NCBI GenBank assembly: GCA_040954595.2
Contig: CM082589.2
Location: forward strand, 2,232,001 to 2,296,000
DNA: 64,000 nt
Reading direction: 5' to 3'
Source: Balanoglossus misakiensis
Lineage: Eukaryota; Hemichordata
Shown here: positions 1-10,774 of the stretch, piece after piece
How positions within the stretch are numbered: position 1 is the stretch's first letter
How the letters are laid out: the number at the start of each line of letters is the position of its first letter
Position numbers and translations under genes: made by a program
Notes under the pieces: model-generated
What the model saw: only the letters and a program-made list of their open reading frames with translations
Database searches by the model: none
Told to the model about the DNA's origin: nothing

Positions 1-258
1 ACTTTACCGATTGCATGAAAATAGTCGAGGATCGAGACCCACTCAACGGATACATGGCCGTTCTCTCCATGACAGACAGTCTTTCGTTTGTGCCACACAA
101 GCGATGGTGGCGCCGTTCAAAAAACAATAACAGACACTTGTGGAAGAATTGCTCTTTGTGGTTTAAGGAGAAAGAAAACGTTGTGATGTGTGAATTTAAT
201 TAATCGTCCTCCATTTACTTTCTCAGGGAGTTTACATTAAGGATTACTGCAAGTCATA
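1..258 (+). other. Upstream/5' UTR segment of the TPMT-like gene with a candidate splice acceptor
   Basis: A pyrimidine-rich tract ending in TTTCTCAG (219-226) looks like a 3' splice site, so 227-258 may be the coding part's own 5' UTR and a non-coding first exon may lie left of the window. An in-frame TAA at 238-240 lies before the chosen ATG at 259, so the reading frame cannot extend upstream within this exon. The 62-codon ORF at 15-203 resembles nothing I know and lies in the presumed intron. Confidence 0.5.
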
Positions 259-1913
259 ATGGCAGACGTCGCGAAGGAAAATGGCGTGGTCGAGAAAGCG
301 AATGGCGTCGAGAAGAAACCAATCAAGAATGGCGTCAAGGCAGTCGAACAGAATACCGAACGGACGACAAGGAAAAGGAAAAATCAATTTGGGGATGACG
401 ATGATGAATATATGACGGTTGATATTTGGCGTAAACGATGGAAGAGAGGCCAAACTAAATTCCACATGCAAAAAGTCCACCCGTAAGTGCATCTGTCCGT
501 TTGTCTATCTGCCTGCCTGCCTGTCTGTGTGTTTGTCTGTCTGCATACTCCTCTCTGTTTGACGATAGCCGTCTCTACGTTTTAGCCAAGCTATCGATAT
601 AAAGCAATCACACTACCCTTACAATAGCAAAGGACATTTACTTTAACTATGTAATTAACGTTACCTTTACAGAGTATTGGAGAAGAACTTCGACTGGCTC
701 ACGAAGGGTGAAAGCAAGCGCCGGGTATTTCTGCCACTTTGCGGGAAGTCATTAGATCTGAAATGGTAAGCAGAAGTTCATTACTAAATTATGAATTATA
801 TCCTTAACGCGTGTGATATAAAGTTGTGGGTTCTGGTATTTTATTATGGCCATAGCAACTTTAAATGTATGCTGTTATTGTAAAATTCATATCCCCATAA
901 ATGTCGCCACCGGACCCTCCAACAATGATTTGAAGCAATTTCCTTTCCCGTTTTCCCGTCAGGCTTGTTGATAAGGGCCAAGTCGTGATTGGCAATGAGT
1001 GTTCTTCGGAAGGAGTCGAGCAGTTTTTCGATGAACATAATTTAGAGTACACGAAGCAGGCTTTGGAAAATATCGATGGGGATGTGTACAAGGTGAGCGT
1101 TAACAGTTTGCCCACGATTACTAGTAAACCCCAGTTCCCCTAATGTTCAACTTGTTACTTGAAGTTGACGTTGACACCTTGGTTACATTCACGGCATGTA
1201 TCATTAATTTTATCCCTTTTCTTTACAGGCTAAAGACACAGACATAAGCATTTATTGTTGTGACTATTTTGCATTGAAAGAGGACATTATTGGTACGTTT
1301 GATTGCATCTGGGACAGAGGTTCTCTGGCCGCCATAGATCCAAAAGACAGAGTCAGGTAAGTTTAGCGCCCCCTACGCCATGGAACATTTGGCTTTTCTT
1401 TATGGTGAAATCGTCACGTTATGATACCCAACGACCCTGTTATCAAAAGGTATTATATCTTACTATTATTTTTTAACACTCAAATATTCACAGATATGCA
1501 AAAGTGATGGGGCCGTTACTGAAGAAAGATGGACGTTATCTTTTGGACTCATTTCAAGTCGACCATGGTGCATTTATTGGTCCGCCGTACGAAATCAAAC
1601 CGGAAGAAGTAAAAGAAATATACAGTAAGACAATCAGTTATACATTCATTCAAGTTCGGGTTGTAAATGTCCGTACAGTTCTGTTACGTTTCTACACTTT
1701 TTTGCAACTTGTGACTCTGTTTTTTTCCCTTACATTTCCACGCTATTTCTACGTCACATAGGTGAATACTTCAATGTGGACAGGAAGATGACACGAGACG
1801 CTATGTCGCAATGGCAGAGGGAATGGGGCGTCGCCTACTTCATTCAGGACGTCTATCACATCACACCGAAGGTCGAAGAGGAGAAAGACAAACCCGCATG
1901 CGCAGAAGACTAA
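259..1913 (+). CDS. TPMT: Thiopurine S-methyltransferase family protein, 285 aa, six coding exons
   Basis: The exons are 259-482, 673-765, 963-1092, 1229-1356, 1494-1624 and 1762-1913. All junctions are GT-AG and the joined frame stays open for 858 bases to TAA. The family transfers methyl from S-adenosylmethionine to sulfur (or related soft nucleophiles) of small aromatic substrates, usually in the cytosol. The product has a Lys/Glu-rich N-terminal extension (about residues 1-50). This is followed by W..RW..G.T.FH (about 57-69), FLPLCGKSLDLKW (94-106), the cofactor strand VVIGNE with Glu118, IYCCDYF (157-163), the signature FDCIWDRGSLAAIDP (173-187) and a glycine/proline loop GPPYEI (221-226). 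Arg179 in WDRG corresponds to human Arg152, a proposed active-site residue. The spacing matches human TPMT (245 aa) except for the longer N-terminus. The second human catalytic Arg (226) has no exact match: this protein has WQREWG (253-258). Substrate is unknown. The start is the first ATG after an in-frame stop. Confidence 0.92.
499..544 (+). repeat. CTGC/CTGT simple repeat in intron 1 of the TPMT-like gene
   Basis: A degenerate run of CTGC, CTGT and TTGT units lies just after the first splice donor. It is the same tetranucleotide family as the 2.9-kb array at 7.86-10.77 kb. Confidence 0.85.
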
Positions 1914-2879
1914 GGGAGAGGCCGGCTGGAACACACAGACTGGCGAACCGGTTATTCAACACGTGAAACTTGTCTTTGAATTCAAGCTAATCAGGAACGA
2001 CAGCTATTTATTTATCCAACTGCTACTCTTATGACCGGACTTTTTTATCAACCAGTTTGTGCAAGTATTTTAGGTCACAAAGAGACCACAGAAAAAAAAA
2101 CTTACTTACAGAGGAAGAATTTTAGCAATTTCAGTCATTTTTATAGATGTACGAGTATTATATATCTACTTGTATTCTTGGTATAGTCTTTTCGAAAGCA
2201 GGTCCATATGTATTCAGGTTTCTTAAACAACAAACGAAGACATCATATATACGCACATATATATATACAAACTGTGGCAAGACATGAGATTCTTTCTTGA
2301 TTTTTGCTATCTACAATCAAATGCAGTAAAACACTAATATAATGGGTGAATTTTATGATTGTCGCGGGATTGTCTTAGTATCCAGCTTAATATAATATTT
2401 ATTTTAAATATTGATGAGATAGTTTCGAAGACTGTAGGCTAAAGTTCCACAATGCACATGCGTGGAAGAAAGTCATGCCTTTACCCGCGGCTGTTGGGTG
2501 GCCATGCCTATCACGTGACTGTCTCGCGACTGCTGTCAAATGGATAACTGTATCACAGCCGCTTGTATGACGCTTAGATTCATGAATTTCATCCCTACAC
2601 CTGTGTTGTACTATTCCTACTCAAATATTTTTATTTTCTCACAAATATATATTTTTGTAGCTTTTAAAGAAAAATAACTTAGTGAACACATGTTTTGTAA
2701 TTTTCATTTTCATGTTATTTCACATTCTCTCTTCCCCTCCATCTCTCTCTTCAAAACCTTAATTACCATGGTAAACCGTTATCTTTCTATTAGCGGTCGG
2801 TACCGCGGTATTTTCCTGAATACACTTAGTCGCACTCCATGTTTTCATGAAAATTTTAGTTCACCGCAGCCACAATAAA
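1914..2879 (+). other. Probable 3' UTR of the TPMT-like gene with a candidate poly(A) signal
   Basis: The region after the stop codon is AT-rich and without a coding signal. The first canonical AATAAA on the plus strand is at 2874-2879, which would give a 3' UTR of nearly 1 kb. Earlier AT-rich stretches (for example around 2390) could give shorter ends through a variant signal. The true end is not visible. Confidence 0.35.
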
Positions 2880-4030
2880 AAATTAATGACTCCACATCTC
2901 GCCTCGTGTCTGTTTCATATTTTGCCCGGGAGGGAAAACAAGATAAAAGTTTTACGATTTACATGCCGATTCTCACTGTTGAAGATGCGATCGACTAAGT
3001 GGGCAGGTAAGGAGATGGAACAAGGTAAAATGGGCCTCACTTGCGCATTTCGTTGGACCTCATATTACTCTTTGCAGTCACCATGCCGTGGTCTTGGCAT
3101 TATGACCTCGGTGCGATTCAAAATGGCTGCCCCCAGCAATAAGATGGGATAATGGAATTCAGGCTCCTAGGAAAAGGGGGCCACGTTCTGCTTTTATGCA
3201 GTGTGTACAATGCGTGCTGATGAGAACCAACCTGGTCTAGACCTTGACTCCTGCCGTCTCGAGGGGCCATTGGCGATATTACAAACCGGCCGGCTGTTCA
3301 GCCACGATACAGCTAACCCACTACTGACAAGCGCCATCGCCGGCAGATATCGAGAGAGAGGTAGAGTGTGGGGGAGGAGAGAAGGGGACAGACAGACAAA
3401 CTATCAAGCAGGTGAATTGATAGTGAAACTATCTTTTATGATTTCGTCATAATACATAAATATGGCTAATGTTAGGTGGCATAGGTGTATAGAAACATAT
3501 CGCGTGTGTTACTCGCAAAATCCATGTTTGTTGGAGGAGATCGAATGTTGCTGTTGTACCTTAAAAGTACACAGTACTCCATATCTGTCAGTTTCAATTA
3601 ACGCCGTTATCGCGTGAAATCAACAGAGAAATGGACAGCCATTAAGTTCATTTCACTGTGACAGGGCGCGTTCCATTGATAAACAATGTGTCAATCACAA
3701 ATTGTATTCAAAATGCAAAATGCAACAGTTTTCATACAACAAGGCAGGATGTAGGTTGATACTGCATGAAACGTGACACCATGCAAATTTAATTACTTTA
3801 CCACATATCAACACGATTTTTTAGTCTATCGATCTGCAACATCTTAGAAGCAGGTCACAGCCCTGTTTTGAACTCAGGGCCTTATGAAAGAACCACCGTG
3901 ACTTCATGCTTGGCGTGGATTTTTACCAATTAATGTAATTGAAGTATTCATTTCGTATCCCGAAGCTACTTTAATTTTGTCATCGATTATTCATGAATAT
4001 TTTATGTCAAGTTAAGCAACTGAATGTCGC
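2880..4030. other. Intergenic DNA, no gene seen
   Basis: Two ORFs of about 100 and 83 codons (2847-3152, 3201-3452) lack any recognisable motif or splice context. The rest is AT-rich unique-looking sequence. Confidence 0.6.
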
Positions 4031-4152
4031 TGTATGTATGTATGTATGTATGTATGTATGTATGTATGTATGTATGTATGTATGTATGTATGTATGTATG
4101 TATGTATGTATGTATGTATGTATGTATGTATGTATGTATGTATGTATGTATG
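4031..4152 (+). repeat. (TATG)n microsatellite, about 30 units
   Basis: There are 122 bases of near-perfect TATG/CATA tetranucleotide. It produces MYVC-type and IHTY-type periodic ORFs on both strands, which are not genes. Confidence 0.98.
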
Positions 4153-4551
4153 GATAGCTATAGTAAAATTTTGGTTCATTCGCTTTTTATTTTTCTCGTG
4201 GCGATCCACTGAACAGAGAGGACAGCTGGTGAGTTTGCATTGACCGGTACATACCGATTATCAATCTCTTGATCGAATTAGTAAAGCTGTCAATTTGCAA
4301 ACGGTGTTTATTTCAGCGATTTGCATGCCCGTTGGTCATCGTCTTGTCAAACTCATTACGTTGATTAACATCGCCCGGCGGCGGCGAGAGCCGAGATCCC
4401 GGCGATGTGGTCTGTCCTCGTATAAGGATATACACTCGGCTCATGCAGAGGTGGAGTGAATCAGATCGATTGAAGACGATTTCTATGAAGTAGACCAGGG
4501 CTGGTGTTCGAATTTTCGGCCATGGGTACAGTGTCCGAAAGATTGAGTACT

Positions 4552-4613
4552 TGACTGACTGACTGTCTGTCTGACTGACTGATTGACTGATTGATTGATT
4601 GATTGATTGATTG
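4552..4613 (+). repeat. GACT/GTCT/GATT tetranucleotide tract
   Basis: The tract is a mosaic of GACT, GTCT and GATT units, ending in seven GATT-like units. It is a degenerate relative of the other tetranucleotide tracts in the window. Confidence 0.9.
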
Positions 4614-7600
4614 GGGTCGCTGGGTTGTTTTAGCGGTCAATACCCACACTGTCCCAACCCCAAGGGTAGGGATGCTACAAGCACCTGCCACACAAGGTCG
4701 GGATGTATACACTGTAGTACTCTATGTTGTGGGTTACTAGCTGACAAGTTCCTCTGCTTTGAGATCCAAGCCAGGCACAGATGTGCTTTCAGAGCGCGTC
4801 TATGGATAGCCTCCTCAACGAACCGACACACCTGGTGCACGATGCACTCATTAATTTTTATTGTGGCGTCGCTCGCCGCACCCTTAACCAGCTCGTCCAT
4901 TCTCACTCAGGCTTCACGTAGTTAATTACCAGAGATGCCCCGCAAGCTCGGCTGGTTTCGAAATTAAGACAAGCGACACACAGAAAAGGAATTAATGTCC
5001 CATCCTAATTGACTCAATTAATTTAGGGTACAGTTATGGGACATTTGTGGTGTTTACCGGAGCAAGACCGATTCTCATAATACTGTGGTCGGGGCGCGCC
5101 GTATTCTCTGTTCCGGTAATGCTCCAGTGAAGACATTTTCTTTCGCATTTACAGCGTCTGTATGCGGTTGGGAACGTCACGCGGGTTTATTACGTGTATC
5201 TCTCTAAAGACCTTTCCGTTATTTTTACTTAAAGGGACGATAACCGAAACCTTTGGGTTTTTCATGCATTTACTTCCATGCTAGAACTTAAGTTTCTTGT
5301 TCTCTCACAGAATTTGCCAGGTATTCGGTGTGTCATGAAAGTAGGCCGGGTCACAGTCTTTCGAGTGGAAGAGGGGCTGTGTCTGTGCGCATGTGCATGC
5401 CAGAGGCGCACGGCGTGCGCGTTCCCGTGACGGTATTGGTTTGGCACAACTGGAAGTTGGGTTCAGTCTGTCCCTATTTCCGGGTGTAGTTTATTTTTAC
5501 TTTTTATTAAAATTCAGGTAATTAACCTTGGAGAAAATGATATTGTAATAAAACTTACACGCGTTGTCTTTGTGCCCCACCGTGACAGACAGTTTCTATA
5601 CAGATCATGGCGACTTCCAGTTCAACTACATTGTATATACAGGCACAGACGGCCACTTCTCATAAAACAACCGCCGTATTCGTGCATGACCAGATTTTCA
5701 CAATAGCTGCAGCTAGTGCGGTGACGGTTGACGGATTCGGAACAATGTCAATCAAACTTAAGCATCGATCATCAATTTGCTTGATTGTTCAAACTTGCCA
5801 TAGTGCTCATGACCTTGACTCTGGACTTGATCAGATGATGAAAATTTAATGGCGCTAAAGCGAGGAAGACGATTATTGGGAGAGGAAAAAAAGTTGAATT
5901 CACTTGGAAATCGTGTGCGGATTTTCCGCAAGTAATCGTGATTATTCTGAAGTCTGGCAGTTTCATTATTTGCTTAGGAATAAAGTTGTTATTTGCGTGT
6001 TTTAAAAAAATAGAAACTGTTCCAGAACGATGACGATAAAACACGACATATTAACACCAGATTAATCATTCATTGAGTAAGTAGGTCAAAGGTCACCCTT
6101 AAATTCAGAGACAAATTCTGGTCCCTTATTAATTGACCCGCATCAACAATGCAATAGTCCTCCATAAAAAAAACACCTGAACAAAAAGCAATGAGAGAGG
6201 GGGAGGGAAAGAGGGGAGGGCGGTCCGTGGCAACATTTACATGCACTACTTATAGAACGTCAAAATATTGATATGCCAATTTAACTCTAACATGAAACAT
6301 TGTACAAATTAATGTAATTTACGGCATAAATATATTCTTCATTGAGTTCGTTGAAAATAATACAATTATTAAACCTTCATTAAATTTCTTCTGGAAGTGT
6401 TGACACACTAACAATAAAAAGGTGCTTATCTTAAAGAAAATCGGATTAGGAATAAATTAGGAATAAAATTGCAATTACATAAAGTTTCCGGGAAAGAAAG
6501 GAGTGTAATTTTATATTCCCACTTTAGTGACATGGGCTTTGCTTGAGTCGACCTGCAATAGCGCCAGAGACTGGCCCAGAACAATGCCCAGCCAGGCATT
6601 ATTGTAACAGACTTAGAAAGTGCTTGCTTGAACTAGGCTCCATCGCTTTAATTTCCTTAATTGGGGGTCTTATCGACTGCGAGTAATTGAAATTGCTGAT
6701 CGTGAGAAAAGAAAATGAAAATATCAATTCTGCGAGGGGTATAATTCCCTTATGCGTAATACGCGCGTATGAAAATACAGGAGAGTCTTTGGGGTGTCTT
6801 TGTATAGTTTATCTAATGAAAGATATTTGTCATACTTCGCCCAAATAATACTCCATCGGGTTAGCAAACTGATGATTTAATATTTCTGGCCAGCGTTGTG
6901 GTGCAGAGGAGGTATAAAGCAAAATGGAACGGGTGATCTGACTTGCATTACTTGGCTGGCTACTGGAATAAACCGTGAACTTATTTTGTCCTTTGGAAGT
7001 GGATCTCGGTGAAACTTCGCAAGAACATGTATCCATCCGCACCTGTGCACGTCTGTCGTCACGGTGTGTCTTGCATACTCGCTACAGTAGAACTATGTAA
7101 ATCACTACATGTGTACCTATACTCTGTCCTGGGTGATTATTAACATTTAATAAGGTTTTCTCTGGATATGCGTCCGCCCACGTTAGTTGGCTTCTGTGCC
7201 TTTCACACCCTCAAATGCGACTTTTCAAAGGGCGGATTGATCGGAGAGAACCTCCAGACAATACCGGCGCGTTTTCTCAATTTAACCCGTACAAATGTTA
7301 ACGTGTTATGCCCTGGGAGACATCAACTCAAAGCACGCAGTGCAATTGTCCTCCTAGAAGACAGGCATGTATTCTTCCCTCAGCCTAGACTCATACATGA
7401 TACATGATTTGATGCTGTGAAATAAACAATAGTTAAGAGATAAGCCGGGATGTGTTTCTCTAACTGAACCATAGGCTGAGTAAATGAAATTGACATTTGA
7501 TCCCTGGGAGGGTTGGTTTCAATTTGTAGTATTTCATTTCTGTTTTTGATATGGACCTCGGCGTCCGCAGAGACCAGCCTGATTACAATAAGCACGATAC

Positions 7601-7856
7601 ATTTCGCTTACAAGAGTTTGTTATTACAGGATTTCGTTATAAATATAGGCTACTGAAATTAGAATGCCACCTCAGTTTATGTCCTGTGCAATCAGTCAAT
7701 TCCCCGATGGCGACAGTAATGAAGGGGACGTCGGAACATGACAGAAATTTTGTTATTAATTTCGTTAAACTCTGACATTTGTGAAGTCTTTCAGCTTGCG
7801 TATCTATACATTGGAAGTGAAAGTGTCATATAGAGGGCCTGTTATATAGAAGACGA
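4614..7856. other. Intergenic DNA with one weak coding candidate
   Basis: The only ORF with some coding flavour is on the minus strand from an ATG at 4900 down to 4637. It begins MDELVKGAASDATIKINE and shows purine-N-pyrimidine codon bias for about 25 codons before a possible CAG/GTGTGT donor. I do not recognise it, and it may equally be a conserved non-coding element. The remainder shows only short random ORFs. Confidence 0.4.
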
Positions 7857-8285
7857 TCTGTCTGTCTGTCTGCCTGTTTGCCTGCCTGCCTGTCTGTCTG
7901 TCTGCCTGTTTGCCTGCCTGCCTGCCTGCCTGCTGCCTGCCTGCCTGTCTGCCTGTCTGTCTGTTTGCCTGCCTGCCTGTATGTCTGCTTGCCTGCCTGT
8001 CTGTCTGTCTGCCTGCCTGCCTGCCTGTCTGTCTGTCTGTCTGTCTGCCCGCCTGCCTGCCCGCCTGCCTGTCTGCCTGTCTGTCTGTTTGCCTGCCTGC
8101 CTGTATGTCTGCTTGCCTGCCTGTCTGTCTGTCTGCCTGCCTGCCTGCCTGTCTGTCTGTCTGTCTGTCTGCCCGCCTGCCTGTCTGCCTGCCTGCCTGC
8201 CTGTCTGTCTGTCTGTCTGCCCGCCTGCCTGCCCGCCTGCCTGCCCGCCTGCCTGTCTGCCTGCCTGCCTGCCTGCCTGCCTGTT

Positions 8286-8317
<32 letters not shown>

Positions 8318-10774
8318 TGTCTGTCTGCCTGTTTGCCTGCCTGCCTGCCTGCCTGCTGCCTGCCTGCCTGTCTGCCTGCCTGCCTGCCTGTCTGTCTGTC
8401 TGTCTGTCTGCCCGCCTGCCTGCCCGCCTGCCTGTCTGTCTGCCTGCCTGCCTGCCTGTTTGCCTGCCTGTCTGTCTGCCTGCCTGCCTGTCTGCCTGCC
8501 TGCCTGTTTGCCTGCCTGCCTGCCTTCCTGCCTGCCTGTCTGTCTGTCTGCCTGTTTGCCTGCCTGCCTGCCTGCCTGCTGCCTGCCTGCCTGTCTGCCT
8601 GCCTGCCTGCCTGTCTGTCTGTCTGTCTGTCTGCCCGCCTGCCTGCCCGCTTGCCTGTCTGTCTGCCTGCCTGCCTGTTTGCCTGCCTGCCTGTCTGTCT
8701 GCCTGCTGCCTGCCTAACTGTCTGCCTGCCTGCCTGCCTGTCTGTCTGTCTGTCTGTCTGCCCGCCTGCCTGCCCGCCTGCCTGCCTGCCTGCCTGTCTG
8801 TCTGCCTGTCTGCCTGCCTGTCTGTCTGTCTGTCTGTCTGCCCGCCTGCCTGCCCACCTGCCTGTCTGTCTGCCTGCCTGCCTGCCTGTTTGCCTGCCTG
8901 CCTGCCTGCCTGCTGCCTGCCTGCCTGTCTGTCTGTCTGTCTGTCTGCCCGCCTGCCTGCCCGCCTGCCTGTCTGTCTGTCTGCCTGCTGCCTGTCTGTC
9001 TGCCTGCCTGCCTGTCTGCCTGCCTGTCTGTCTGCTTGCCTGCCTGTCTGTCTGTCTGCCTGCCTGCCTGCCTGTCTGTCTGTCTGCCTGCCTGCCTGTC
9101 TGTCTGTCTGTCTGTCTGTCTGCCCGCCTGCCTGCCCGCCTGCCTGTCTGCCTGTCTGTCTGTTTGCCTGCCTGCCTGTATGTCTGCTTGCCTGCCTGTC
9201 TGTCTGTCTGTCTGCCTGCCTGTCTGTCTGTCTGTCTGTCTGCCCGCCTGCCTGCCCGCCTGCCTGTCTGTCTGCCTGCCTGCCTGCCTGTTTGCCTGCC
9301 TGCCTGCCTGCCTGCTGCCTGCCTGCCTGTCTGCCTGTCTGTCTGTCTGTCTGTCTGCCCGCCTGCCTGCCCGCCTGCCTGTCTGTCTGCCTGTCTGCCT
9401 GTCTGCCTGCCTGTCTGTCTGTCTGTCTGTCTGCCCGCCTGCCTGCCCGCCTGCCTGTCTGTCTGCCTGCCTGCCTGCCTGTTTGCCTGCCTGCCTGCCT
9501 GCCTGCTGCCTGCCTGCCTGTCTGCCTGCCTGCCTGCCTGTCTGTCTGTCTGTCTGTCTGCCCGCCTGCCTGCCCGCCTGCCTGTCTGTCTGTCTGCCTG
9601 CCTGCCTGCCTGCTGCCTGTCTGTCTGCCTGCCTGCCTGTCTGTCTGCTTGCCTGCCTGTCTGTCTGTCTGCCTGCCTGCCTGTCTGTCTGCCTGCCTGC
9701 CTGTCTGTCTGTCTGTCTGTCTGTCTGCCCGCCTGCCTGCCTGCCCGCCTGCCTGTCTGCCTGTCTGTCTGTTTGCCTGCCTGCCTGTATGTCTGCTTGC
9801 CTGCCTGTCTGTCTGTCTGTCTGTCTGCCTGCCTGTCTGTCTGTCTGTCTGTCTGCCCGCCTGCCTGCCCGCCTGCCTGTCTGCCTGCCTGCCTGCCTGC
9901 CTGTCTGTCTGTCTGTCTGTCTGCCCGCCTGCCTGCCCGCCTGCCTGTCTGTCTGCCTGCCTGCCTGCCTGCCTGTTTGCCTGCCTGCCTGCCTGTCTGT
10001 CTGTCTGCCTGTTTGCCTGCCTGCCTGCCTGCCTGCCTGCTGCCTGCCTGCCTGTCTGCCTGCCTGTCTGTCTGTCTGTCTGTCTGCCCGCCTGTCTGCC
10101 CGCCTGCCTGTCTGTCTGCCTGCCTGCCTGCCTGTTTGCCTGCCTGCCTGTCTGTCTGCCTGCTGCCTGCCTGCCTGTCTGCCTGCCTGTCTGTCTGTCT
10201 GTCTGTCTGCCCGCCTGCCTGCCCGCCTGCCTGCCTGCCTGTCTGTCTGTCTGCCTGTCTGCCTGCCTGCCTGCCTGTCTGTCTGTCTGTCTGTCTGCCC
10301 GCCTGCCTGCCCGCCTGCCTGCCTGCCCGCCTGCCTGTCTGTCTGCCTGCCTGCCTGCCTGCCTGTTTGCCTGCCTGCCTGCCTGCTGCCTGCCTGCATG
10401 TCTGCCTACCTGCCTGCCTGTCTGTCTGTCTGTCTGTCTGTCTGCCCGCCTGCCTGCCCGCCTGCCTGCCTGCCCGCCTGCTTGCTGCCTGTCTGTCTGC
10501 CTGCCTGCCTGTCTGTCTGCCTGCCTGCCTGCCTGTTTGCCTGCCTGCCTGTCTGTCTTCCTGGCTGCCTGCCTGCCTGCCTGCTGCCTGCCTGCCTGCT
10601 GCCTGCCTGCCTGCCTGTCTGTCTGTCTGTCTGCCTGCCTGTCTGTCTGTCTGTCTGCCTGTCTGCCTGTCTGTCTGCCTGCCTGCCTGTCTGTCTGCCT
10701 GCCTGCCTGCCTGTTTGCCTGCCTGCCTGTCTGTCTGCCTGCTGCCTGCCTGTCTGTCTGTCTGTCTGTCCGCC
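7857..10774 (+). repeat. 2.9-kb CTGC/CTGT satellite with irregular higher-order structure
   Basis: Nearly the whole segment is built from CTGC and CTGT with CCGC, TTGC and rare ATGT variants. A marker block CCCGCCTGCCTGCCCGCC recurs nearly twenty times at irregular spacings of about 70 to 220 bp. The block TGTATGTCTGCTTGCC recurs four times (about 7979, 8103, 9178, 9787). A one-base-short unit (TGCCTGCTGCC) recurs and shifts the register. This implies growth by unequal exchange of blocks, not only by single-unit slippage. The plus strand has essentially no A and so cannot form stop codons, and the minus strand has essentially no T. The result is ORFs of up to 1029 codons (CLPACLSVCLPA type; RQAGRQTD type on minus) in all frames. 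None is a gene. Confidence 0.97.

Noticed and set aside
4012-4243. Periodic MYVC/IHTY ORFs
   Set aside because: Translations of the (TATG)n microsatellite.
7857-10774. CRISPR-like or gene-array interpretation of the repeats
   Set aside because: There are no unique spacers; the whole segment is a tetranucleotide satellite in an animal genome.
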